This document shows, piece after piece, positions 1 through 6,638 of a stretch of 38,577 bases of DNA. Every line of letters begins with the position of its first letter. Position 1 is the first letter of the stretch. The notes beneath the pieces were generated by a model that did not search any database, was not told the origin of the DNA, and saw only the letters and a program-made list of their open reading frames with translations. This DNA is from Planctomyces sp. SH-PL62 (GTDB lineage: Bacteria > Planctomycetota > Planctomycetia > Planctomycetales > Planctomycetaceae). The stretch covers positions 1-38,577 of the forward strand of contig CAMDPX010000048.1 of the NCBI GenBank assembly GCA_945905295.1, in the 5' to 3' direction. The position numbers were made by a program, and so were the translations under genes.

Positions 1-17
1 CCGCAGGAATCGTAATC

Positions 18-48
18 ACCGGGGGGCTGACGCCGCCCCGCTCGCCAG
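18..48. repeat. Half copy of the GGCGAGCGGGG palindromic repeat
   Basis: This stretch reads as one arm (accggggggctgacgccgcc followed by ccgctcgcc) of the same repeat whose complete inverted pairs lie at 8171-8319 and 12929-13021. The partner arm is not in the window and would lie to the left of base 1. Confidence 0.6.
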
Positions 49-140
49 TTTTTTCACTCACTCGCCGAGTGCTGACGTCTTGATCCGACCCGTCTCCGAA
101 TTTGTCTGGAGATTCTGAAGAATTCAATGGTGAGCCAGGT

Positions 141-218
141 GGGTGGCACGACCCTGAGCCATCGAAGGGCGTGGCAATCGCCAGCGTTTTTCCACGCCCT
201 TGGCAGGGCGTGCCACCC
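141..218. repeat. Nested inverted repeat upstream of moxR
   Basis: Outer arms GGGTGGCACG (141-150) and CGTGCCACCC (209-218) pair perfectly. Inner arms AAGGGCGTGG (165-174) and CCACGCCCTT (192-201) also pair, so the stretch can fold into one long interrupted hairpin. It lies just before the chosen moxR start. A frame open through it is in phase with moxR, but nothing in that extension looks like MoxR protein. Confidence 0.65.
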
Positions 219-291
219 AAACCGGCCTCCGTTGCAGAAACGCAAAACGGCCAACAGACTGCGGCCCCATTCCGACCGGAGCCGCACCCGC

Positions 292-1293
292 ATGAGTCCC
301 ACCGCCGATCTGTCCGCTCAACTCGACCGCTTTCGCGACGACTTCCACAAGCTGCGCAGCGAGATCGGCAAAGTCATCGTCGGTCAGGATGAGATCGTCC
401 GCGGCACACTGCTGTCACTGCTCGCCGGCGGACATGTGCTGCTCGAAGGAGTGCCGGGGCTGGGCAAAACGCTGCTCGTCCGCACGCTGGCCGATGCGCT
501 CGACCTCAAGTTCTCACGCATTCAATTCACCCCCGACTTGATGCCCGCCGACGTGATCGGCACCAACGTCTTCATGGAGGACGACACCGGCCGCAAACAT
601 TTCGAGTTCCAACACGGCCCGATCTTTGCCAACATCGTCCTGGCCGACGAGATCAACCGCGCGACCCCCAAGACGCAATCCGCCCTGCTCGAAGCCATGC
701 AAGAGCACACCGTCACCGTCGCCGGGCACACGCATCACTTGCCCGAACCGTTCTTCGTGCTCGCCACTCAGAACCCGCTGGAGATGGAAGGAACGTATCC
801 GCTCCCGGAAGCGCAGCTCGACCGTTTCTTCTGCAAGCTGCTGGTGAAGTTTCCGGCTCTCGCGGAAATCGAATCGATCCTCGACCGCACCACCAACGTC
901 GACACGCCGCACGCGACCTCAGTGCTCGACGGACTCCGCATCCGCGAGATGCAACATCTCGCTCGCCAAATCCCCATCGCCGATGACATCCGCCGCGACG
1001 CCGTCCGCGTCGTGCTCGGCACGCACCCCGCCGATCCACTCGCCACCGAGATGACGAAACGCTTCGTCCGCTACGGCAGCAGCCCGCGCGGTGCGCAAGC
1101 CATCATCCTCGCCGCGAAAATCCTGGCGATCATCGACCACCGCTTCCACGTCGCCCGCGAAGACCTCCGCACTGTCGCCGTCGCCGTCCTCCGCCACCGC
1201 CTGATCCTCAACTTCGAGGGCCAAGCCGACGGCGTCTCAACCGACGCAGTACTCGAAGACGTGCTCGCGAAGATGCTCAACACCGCATCGTAG
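292..1293 (+). CDS. MoxR-family AAA+ ATPase
   Basis: The protein (333 residues) is a cytoplasmic AAA+ ATPase of the MoxR group, chaperone-like enzymes that help assemble or activate partner protein complexes. The Walker A motif GVPGLGKT is at residues 53-60, Walker B IVLADE at about 115-120, and the ATQNP/EGTYPLPEAQLDRF segment typical of MoxR follows. Its length matches the family. The start at 292 was chosen because the family alignment begins there and the upstream in-frame codons run through an inverted repeat; a modest CCGGAG lies about 10 bases upstream. The stop codon TAG (1291-1293) is part of another inverted repeat. MoxR genes usually precede a DUF58 gene; none is present here, and the next gene is convergent, so the partner is unknown. 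Confidence 0.93.
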   Translation: MSPTADLSAQLDRFRDDFHKLRSEIGKVIVGQDEIVRGTLLSLLAGGHVLLEGVPGLGKTLLVRTLADALDLKFSRIQFTPDLMPADVIGTNVFMEDDTGRKHFEFQHGPIFANIVLADEINRATPKTQSALLEAMQEHTVTVAGHTHHLPEPFFVLATQNPLEMEGTYPLPEAQLDRFFCKLLVKFPALAEIESILDRTTNVDTPHATSVLDGLRIREMQHLARQIPIADDIRRDAVRVVLGTHPADPLATEMTKRFVRYGSSPRGAQAIILAAKILAIIDHRFHVAREDLRTVAVAVLRHRLILNFEGQADGVSTDAVLEDVLAKMLNTAS

Positions 1294-1356
1294 GTTGGGA
1301 CTCCGTCCCGACCCGGAGACTACAGGACGCCCGGTCGGGACGGAGTCCCAACCTAC
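1290..1356. repeat. Perfect 24-bp-arm inverted repeat containing the moxR stop
   Basis: Arms 1290-1313 (beginning GTAGGTTGGGACTCCGTCCC) and 1333-1356 are perfect reverse complements around a 19-base loop. Each arm also contains a smaller internal palindrome (GGGACTCCGTCCC). The second arm is identical in sequence to the arm at 12305-12328 inside the efflux adaptor gene. The repeat lies between the convergent moxR and PfkB genes and could act as a bidirectional terminator hairpin, although no T-run follows. Confidence 0.85.
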
Positions 1357-1364
1357 GGCCTGAC

Positions 1365-2393
1365 TCACTGTCCGCGCCACATCTCCAACCGAGGCGGCAA
1401 CTCCTCCGGTCGAGCGACCCCCGTCGTCGCCAATTGCTGCACCGTGATCGACGCCACGAGATTCCCGATCAACGCCGCTTCCGGCATCGTCGCACCAGAG
1501 ATCAACGACAACACCATGCCAGCCGTAACGCTGTCTCCCGCGCCGGTCGGATCAATTGGTCCTTCCACACGCACCGCTCGCACGAACGTCGGCACCGGAT
1601 CGCTGACCATCAAACCGCGCTCACCGAGCGTCACGCAGACCGGAGCTTGCGTCGTCGCACGCAGCGCGGGCAGTTCGGCCTTGAGCCGTTCGAGGTCGAT
1701 CCGCTCGTCCGGCAGCGGGTTCGCGTGGCCAACCGACTCGAACTGATTCGGCTTGATAAGCATGTTGCGAAATTCGCGGATGTGCTTACGACTATCCGCC
1801 CAAAACAGGACGCCGGGATATCGCCGAGCACGCTCGGCCAGTGCGACTCGCATCGCCGCAGTAACGACGCCGCAGTCATCCTCGACAACTTGATCAAGCA
1901 CGATCACCGCCTCGACCTCCGGCAACCGTCGGTCGAGCGTCGCCAACACTTGATCGAGGACCGCTCGCGGCATCGGCGAGCGATTCTTCGTGTCGTACCG
2001 CTCATGCTCGCCGGCAAGGCTAGGATCGCGCATGTCGCGCGGCTTGAGATACGTCGGCGTCATGATCTCACCGCACGTCACCAATCCATCGGTCGAGCAC
2101 CCGACCTTGTGCAAGCAGTGCCGCAAATCAAACGCCTCGCCGTCATCGCCGACCGCTCCGATCGCGTGCAACGTCCCGCACCCCAGCGCCGCCAAGTTAT
2201 TGACGACCGTCCCCGCCGCCCCCGCAAACCGCCGAATCGCCGCCACTTGGTTCGCGTTCAGTCCCGTCTCAAACGACGGCTCATCCAGCGCGTGATCGAC
2301 TTCGAGATACTTGTCGAGAAAGAAGTCCCCAATCACAGCGATCCGCCGCGAGGAAAAGGTCGAGAGAAGCTCAGTCAGACGTTGGGGTGTCAT
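1365..2393 (-). CDS. PfkB/ribokinase-family sugar kinase (RfaE/HldE kinase-domain type)
   Basis: This 342-residue cytoplasmic protein belongs to the PfkB carbohydrate-kinase family, which transfers phosphate from ATP to a sugar or sugar phosphate. The N-terminus has the usual IAVIGDFFLDKYLEVD strand. A Gly/Ala-rich substrate region (GAAGTVVNNLAALG) follows at about 57-70, and the catalytic signature DPTGAGDS lies near residue 283, where the Asp is the expected base. Its style most resembles the kinase domain of heptose-7-phosphate kinases (HldE/RfaE), but no nucleotidyltransferase domain is attached and the substrate cannot be read from sequence. GGAGAC lies about 10 bases before the ATG. It follows the glycosyltransferase gene on the same strand with a 95-base gap filled by an inverted repeat, so a shared role in surface-glycan synthesis is plausible. 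Confidence 0.88.
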   Translation of the reverse strand: MTPQRLTELLSTFSSRRIAVIGDFFLDKYLEVDHALDEPSFETGLNANQVAAIRRFAGAAGTVVNNLAALGCGTLHAIGAVGDDGEAFDLRHCLHKVGCSTDGLVTCGEIMTPTYLKPRDMRDPSLAGEHERYDTKNRSPMPRAVLDQVLATLDRRLPEVEAVIVLDQVVEDDCGVVTAAMRVALAERARRYPGVLFWADSRKHIREFRNMLIKPNQFESVGHANPLPDERIDLERLKAELPALRATTQAPVCVTLGERGLMVSDPVPTFVRAVRVEGPIDPTGAGDSVTAGMVLSLISGATMPEAALIGNLVASITVQQLATTGVARPEELPPRLEMWRGQ

Positions 2394-2412
2394 AGATCCG
2401 CAGTCTCCTATC

Positions 2413-2492
2413 GTAGGTCAGGCTTTCCAGCCTGACCCAAAAAACGAACGACGCACAATCTGTATTGGGTCAGCCTGGAAAGGCTGACCTAC
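2413..2492. repeat. 27-bp-arm inverted repeat containing the glycosyltransferase stop
   Basis: Arms 2413-2439 (GTAGGTCAGGCTTTCCAGCC...) and 2466-2492 pair with two mismatches. Each arm is itself an imperfect palindrome (CAGGCT-TTCC-AGCCTG). The outer GTAG of the right arm, read on the minus strand, gives the TAG stop of the glycosyltransferase gene (2491-2489). This is a different sequence family from the repeat at 1290-1356 but shares its GTAGGT boundary. Confidence 0.85.
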
Positions 2493-3772
2493 GGTTGTCG
2501 AGTCATCGAATCAAACAGTCGCAAGGTTTGCTCGGCCATCGCCTGAGACGAGTACGACTCTCTCACCTTCGCTTGGCCAGCCACGGCAAGCCGAAGACGC
2601 TCATCGGAATTCAACAGTAGCGACTCCCATTTCGCGACCAAATCGTCGAGGTTGCCCGGCTCGAACAGCAGGCCACCTTGCGTGGCTTCCAAGAGTTCGG
2701 GGAACGCTCCGTGAGCGGGTTGCACCACCGGGACGCCGTTCGCCAAGACTTCGAGGATCGAGAGACCTTTCGGCTCGCGATAGACCGTCGGGACGCTGAG
2801 TACTTCAAGTGACTTTAGGAACTCAACTTTCTCGGCCTGCGATGCCGGACTGCCGATGAACTCGAACGCCGGGCCAAGCCGAGACGCCTGCGAACGGACG
2901 TGCTCAAAGTACAGTCGGTCCCGCTCGCCCAAGTAGCCGCCGACTCGCAACCGCGTGCGCGGATGCTTCGCGTGCAAACGAGCGAACGCTTCGACCAGCA
3001 GGTGCAATCCCTTCTCTGGGCAGAGGCGAGCGAAGTAGCCGACCGTGAACGGATCACCGGCCGGACGCGGCTGGCCATCATGTCCGGTCAAGTCGATGCC
3101 GAGCGGCAGTTGATGAAAGCGGTCGAGCGGCACTACGAGTTCCGCCGCCATGTGCTCGGCGTAGTAACGGCTGTGCGTGATGAAGCCATCGAAGTCGCGA
3201 GCGCGGTCTCGCAGAGCTTGCAGCACCGGCTTGCGATGCGAATCGGGCAGCGAGTCGAGAAAAATGTCGTCCCCTTGCAGCACGCACAGCACCGGGCCGA
3301 AGAAGAGTTGTTTGATTCGACGGACGGCTCCGGCCAAGAGCGCGTTGCTGAAGACGACGACATCCGGCCGCAATTGCTCGCCAATGAACTTGGCGAGTTC
3401 TTCCACTTGCTCGCGCTGCGGCCCGGACTCGCCGGCCAGCATGTCGAGCGTCAGTTGGCCGAGTTGTTTCGCGTCATTGCTGACCGCTTTGCGAGTCGCC
3501 CACTGGATGATCGCCGGATGATCGAGCCAGTGTTTCAGAAAGCTCGGCACGGTTCGCCACCAGCGCCACTGCGACGAGAGATAGACGTTGATGCCTCCGA
3601 AGAAAACTCGTGAGCCGCTGACGTCGGCTTCATCGACTCGGATCGGCGTGTAGGTCGGAATCAGCGAGACTTCGGCCCCCTGAGCCATCAACGCTCTCGC
3701 CCAAGTGTTGTCGTGCATGCACGACCCACAAAACATTCCCGCTCCGCCGGCAGTGATGATCGCGATGTGCAT
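2489..3772 (-). CDS. Glycosyltransferase, GT4/GT1-like, GT-B fold
   Basis: The protein (427 residues) is a retaining GT-B glycosyltransferase of the family-4 type, which moves a sugar from a nucleotide donor to a glycan or lipid acceptor. It starts with an IAIITAGGAGMFCGSCMHDN segment containing the Gly-rich N-terminal loop. The C-terminal donor domain begins at FTVGYFARLCPEKGLHLLVE and carries the EPKGLSILEVLANGVPVV segment with the E-x7-E pattern. An ATG at 3772 is preferred over an in-frame upstream start at 3937 because the protein family begins at MHIAI and the extra 55 codons run through the inverted repeat at 3791-3866. It probably heads a two-gene unit with the PfkB kinase. Donor and acceptor are unknown. 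Confidence 0.88.
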   Translation of the reverse strand: MHIAIITAGGAGMFCGSCMHDNTWARALMAQGAEVSLIPTYTPIRVDEADVSGSRVFFGGINVYLSSQWRWWRTVPSFLKHWLDHPAIIQWATRKAVSNDAKQLGQLTLDMLAGESGPQREQVEELAKFIGEQLRPDVVVFSNALLAGAVRRIKQLFFGPVLCVLQGDDIFLDSLPDSHRKPVLQALRDRARDFDGFITHSRYYAEHMAAELVVPLDRFHQLPLGIDLTGHDGQPRPAGDPFTVGYFARLCPEKGLHLLVEAFARLHAKHPRTRLRVGGYLGERDRLYFEHVRSQASRLGPAFEFIGSPASQAEKVEFLKSLEVLSVPTVYREPKGLSILEVLANGVPVVQPAHGAFPELLEATQGGLLFEPGNLDDLVAKWESLLLNSDERLRLAVAGQAKVRESYSSQAMAEQTLRLFDSMTRQP

Positions 3773-3790
3773 GGCCCAGGTATTCGCTAT

Positions 3791-3866
3791 GCAGGCGAGC
3801 CGGAGGGCGTTAGCCCCCGGACGGTAATGCTGTTGTCCGGGAGCTAACGCCCTCCGGCTCGCCTGC
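3791..3866. repeat. 32-bp-arm inverted repeat upstream of the glycosyltransferase
   Basis: Arms 3791-3822 (GCAGGCGAGCCGGAGGGCGT...) and 3835-3866 are nearly perfect reverse complements around a 12-base loop. The sequence is a variant of the GGCGAGCGGGG repeats found inside the efflux genes. It sits between the divergent glycosyltransferase and DUF1549 genes, so it lies in or near both promoters. Confidence 0.85.
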
Positions 3867-4021
3867 TGACTGTTCGCAAAACTTTCGAGGCCGAGTGACC
3901 GGCACGAGAAAAAGACTCCCGACCCCGTTGCTCGCACGTTTATACTCCCCCGCCAACTTGGCCCGCCACAGACCCTCCCGCGTTAAACACTCGCCTTTCC
4001 TTCCTCAGAAGTGAACCGATC

Positions 4022-5608
4022 ATGCCGCTGTTTCGACTGCCGTGCTGTTGGTTGTTGCTGATTGGAATTGCCGTTGGTCCGACGAACCTGTTGTTCGCCG
4101 AGGAACCGCTGCATGTGCGCGTCGATGCCTTGATCGACGCAAAGCTCGCCGGCCTGCCAGTCGCGGCGTTGGCTGACGATGCGGAGTTCTTGCGGCGTGT
4201 GTTCCTGGATTTCGCCGGCCGTATTCCGAGCGCGACGCAAACTCGCGAGTTCCTGAATGACGCGGCGGCTGACAAGCGCGAGAAGCTCATCGACAAACTG
4301 TTGGCGAGCGACGAGTTCCCCAACCGCATGGCGGACCTGATGCACGTCGCGCTGATGGAACGCCGCGGCGAGCATCCCGAATGGATTGCCTACCTCCGTG
4401 AATCGTTCAAGCAGAACAAGCCGTGGGACGTGCTGGCTCGTGAGCTGATCTCGCCCGATCCGAAGAACGAACAGACGCGGGCCTCAGCGTTCTTCCTCAG
4501 TAAACGGCTGGAGCATTACGGTCAGAACGCGATCGACTATCCGATTCTAACTCGCGACGTCGGCCGGTTGTTCTTGGGTATGGACCTGCAATGTGCTCAG
4601 TGCCACGACCATCTCTTCATCAAGGATTACAAGCAGGCCGACTTCCAGGGGATGTACGTCGTCTTCTTGAACACCGCGCTGCGGAACGACACGAAGTTTC
4701 CGGCCGTCAGCGAGAGCCTGATGACCAAGAAGATCGAATTTCAATCGGTCTTCAATCCGGAGAAAAAGTCGATCGGCCCGCGCGTTCCCGGCCGCGAAGA
4801 GATCACGATCCCGGCCTTCGCGAAGGGGGAGGAATATCTCGAAGCGCCTGACAAGAAGTCGAAAGTTCCCGGCCGTCCGAAGTTCAGCCCGCTGGAACAA
4901 CTCGCGCAGCAGTTGGCGGCGTCGGACAACTTGCAGTTCGCGAAGAACATTGCCAACCGGATTTGGTTTGTCGCGATGGGCCGCGGGATTGTGCATCCGC
5001 TCGACTTGCATCACAGCGAGAATCCGCCGTCGCATCCGGAACTGCTCGAACTGCTTGCCCGTGAGATGATCGAGCACAAGTTCGACATCAAATGGCTGCT
5101 ACGCGAACTGGCGCTGACACGTACCTACCAACGATCGGGAGTCCTTCCCGCCGATGCGAAAGAGCCGTTGCCGGAACAGTTCGCCGTCGCACTGGAGAAA
5201 CCGCTCTCGGCCGAGCAATTATTCGCGAGCGTATCGCAAGCCGTCGGCACGCAAACCAACGAGGCACTCAAACAGAAATTTCTGAAAGCGTTCGCGAACC
5301 CGCCAATGGAGCCGGAGGGAGAGTTCGCTCCCTCACTGCGAGCGGCGTTGTTTCTGATGAATGACGCCGATCTGTTGAAGATCCTCGATGCTCAACCCGA
5401 AAGCTTGCTGGCCCGTCTGAAGGCTCTCGTATCTGCGGAAGCGGTGGCTGACGACCTCTATCTCAGCGTGCTGTCCCGTCGCCCCACTGCCGCCGAAGTT
5501 ATCGAGGTATCTGAACAACTTCAGCGCTCCGGAGAGCGCCGTGACGCCGTGCTGAAGCAACTCGCCTGGGCACTGCTGGCGTCTGCCGAATTCTGCTTGA
5601 ATCATTAA
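4022..5608 (+). CDS. Exported DUF1549/DUF1553 (PSD1-type) protein
   Basis: The protein (528 residues) starts with a hydrophobic export signal (LPCCWLLLIGIAVGPTNLLF, ending near FAEEP). It continues with the DUF1549 segment (VDALIDAKL, LRRVFLDFAGRIPSATQTRE, DKREKLIDKLLASDEF) and then the DUF1553 part (LAQQLAASDNLQFAKNIANR, RTYQRSG). A single CAQCH motif near residue 192 is a possible covalent heme c site and is usual in this family. Function is not established; these proteins are abundant in planctomycete envelopes. They are normally followed by a DUF1501 gene. Here the only DUF1501 gene is about 9.4 kb away on the other strand, so this copy is unpaired. It is also shorter than many relatives, without an extra cytochrome-type domain. 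Confidence 0.88.
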   Translation: MPLFRLPCCWLLLIGIAVGPTNLLFAEEPLHVRVDALIDAKLAGLPVAALADDAEFLRRVFLDFAGRIPSATQTREFLNDAAADKREKLIDKLLASDEFPNRMADLMHVALMERRGEHPEWIAYLRESFKQNKPWDVLARELISPDPKNEQTRASAFFLSKRLEHYGQNAIDYPILTRDVGRLFLGMDLQCAQCHDHLFIKDYKQADFQGMYVVFLNTALRNDTKFPAVSESLMTKKIEFQSVFNPEKKSIGPRVPGREEITIPAFAKGEEYLEAPDKKSKVPGRPKFSPLEQLAQQLAASDNLQFAKNIANRIWFVAMGRGIVHPLDLHHSENPPSHPELLELLAREMIEHKFDIKWLLRELALTRTYQRSGVLPADAKEPLPEQFAVALEKPLSAEQLFASVSQAVGTQTNEALKQKFLKAFANPPMEPEGEFAPSLRAALFLMNDADLLKILDAQPESLLARLKALVSAEAVADDLYLSVLSRRPTAAEVIEVSEQLQRSGERRDAVLKQLAWALLASAEFCLNH

Positions 5609-5665
5609 CAGCCGCGTTCATAAGCCGGCGAGCATCGTCAATTGACTGACACGTCACTGGAGATA

Positions 5666-5784
5666 TTTCCAAATCCGTTTTATTTAATAAAGCTGTACGT
5701 AAACTTTGATTAAACAGTTCGTAAATGATAGGGTCGCATGTTAAAATCTTTATGCGGGTTTTAACTATTACCAGGATTTGGAAA
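5666..5784 (+). promoter_or_regulatory. Nested inverted repeats in the leader of the small basic protein
   Basis: The segment between the DUF1549 gene and the small basic protein is much more AT-rich than its surroundings. TTTCCAAATCC (5666-5676) pairs perfectly with GGATTTGGAAA (5774-5784). Within that loop, GTTAAAA (5740-5746) pairs with TTTTAAC (5759-5765). The distal arm overlaps the likely ribosome binding site (GGAAAG, about 7 bases before the ATG at 5792). It could be a paired operator or an RNA fold that hides the ribosome site. The role is inferred. Confidence 0.55.
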
Positions 5785-5791
5785 GTATCAC

Positions 5792-6172
5792 ATGGCAAAG
5801 AAATCATCGAGCGGCAAAGTTGCTGGCAGCGCGGCTGCACCACTGAAGGTCAATAAATCGGCGGCCATTCGGGACTATCTCATGGCCCACAAGGGAGCCA
5901 TGCCCAAGGAAACCACCGCCGCACTGAAGGAAAAGGGGATTGATGTCTCGCCCCAGATGGTGTCGATGGTCAAAGCCAAATGGAAAGTCAAAAAAGCCCG
6001 CCGGCGAGCCACGCAAGCGGTTGCCGCCGATGACGCCACCGCTGGAGCACAAACCAATCGAGCCGCAGGTCTGGATGCCGCACTCTCCCTTTACAAAGCC
6101 GCTCAGGGGATCGGGACATCGAAAAACAAGATTCGCGAAGCATTCCTGCTGTTAGTCGAAATCCTCGGATAG
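5792..6172 (+). CDS. Small basic protein with helix-turn-helix-like region
   Basis: This 126-residue protein has a lysine- and serine-rich N-terminus (MAKKSSSGKVAGS). A predicted helical block (SAAIRDYLMAHKGAMPKETT then KEKGIDVSPQMVSMVKAKWK, residues about 23-66) reads like a helix-turn-helix or winged-helix motif, followed by a very basic patch (KVKKARRRATQ). The C-terminal helix (GLDAALSLYKAAQGIGTSKN onward) may support oligomerisation. Similar short proteins occur in planctomycetes, but no function is known to me. Nucleoid-associated or regulatory DNA binding is inferred from charge and fold pattern. The nested inverted repeats in its leader would suit autoregulation. The next gene is a cold-shock protein 135 bases downstream. 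Confidence 0.75.
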   Translation: MAKKSSSGKVAGSAAAPLKVNKSAAIRDYLMAHKGAMPKETTAALKEKGIDVSPQMVSMVKAKWKVKKARRRATQAVAADDATAGAQTNRAAGLDAALSLYKAAQGIGTSKNKIREAFLLLVEILG

Positions 6173-6307
6173 TTTTGAAAGTGGATTGCTCCCTTCCGGT
6201 CATGGAACGGTGGCATGGTCTGGTTTACTCTACCAACGGATGACGACCCGTTCGGCAACGTTTGCTGAGCTGCTCGCATCCCAACCATCAATTTAGGGAA
6301 CGCACGA

Positions 6308-6505
6308 ATGGCCGAAGGCACAATCAAGAAGTTGACCGACAAGGGTTTTGGTTTCATCAAGACGTCGAGCGAGAAAGATCTGTTCTTTCACTCGTCCGTC
6401 GTCCAAGGAGTCGGTTTTGAAGACCTGCACGAAGGTCAGAAGGTGACGTACACGGAAGGCGTGGGCAAAAAAGGTCCGTGCGCCGAGAACGTCAAACCGG
6501 CATAG
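6308..6505 (+). CDS. Cold-shock domain protein (CspA family)
   Basis: This 65-residue protein is a single cold-shock domain, a small beta barrel that binds single-stranded RNA or DNA and loosens RNA structure. The RNP1 motif KGFGFI is at residues 12-17 and RNP2-like DLFFH at 24-28. Full length and the usual C-terminal PCAENVKPA are present. The ATG at 6308 is preceded by TTAGGGAACG, a weak but suitably spaced ribosome site. The 135 bases between it and the upstream gene form a possible leader, as many csp mRNAs have long 5' regions. A short stem (TCTCG 6506-6510 with CGAGA 6520-6524) and a strong inverted repeat (6543-6609) follow and probably end transcription. Confidence 0.95.
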   Translation: MAEGTIKKLTDKGFGFIKTSSEKDLFFHSSVVQGVGFEDLHEGQKVTYTEGVGKKGPCAENVKPA

Positions 6506-6542
6506 TCTCGACGTTCAGCCGAGAGTTTCTTCTGGCAAGTCA

Positions 6543-6609
6543 ATCAGCCGCTGGGCGCTAGCCCCGGTTCATAACGGTTAGAACCGGACGCTAGCGCGTT
6601 CCGGCTGAT
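6543..6609. repeat. Inverted repeat between convergent csp and cusA-like genes
   Basis: Arms 6543-6570 (ATCAGCCGCTGGGCGCTAGC...) and 6581-6609 are near reverse complements around a 10-base loop. The core GGCGCTAGCCCCG recurs in the repeat at 21265-21328, which also separates two convergent genes. It probably serves as a bidirectional terminator. Confidence 0.75.
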
Positions 6610-6638
6610 CACTGCCAGGAATTCTTGCCGCACCCAAT

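Noticed and set aside
127-291. N-terminal extension of MoxR by 55 codons
   Set aside because: The extension is translated from an inverted repeat and does not resemble MoxR proteins, which begin near the chosen ATG.
1434-2435. A 333-codon open frame on the plus strand opposite the PfkB kinase
   Set aside because: Extremely Arg/His-rich and without any fold pattern; the minus-strand frame matches PfkB fully.
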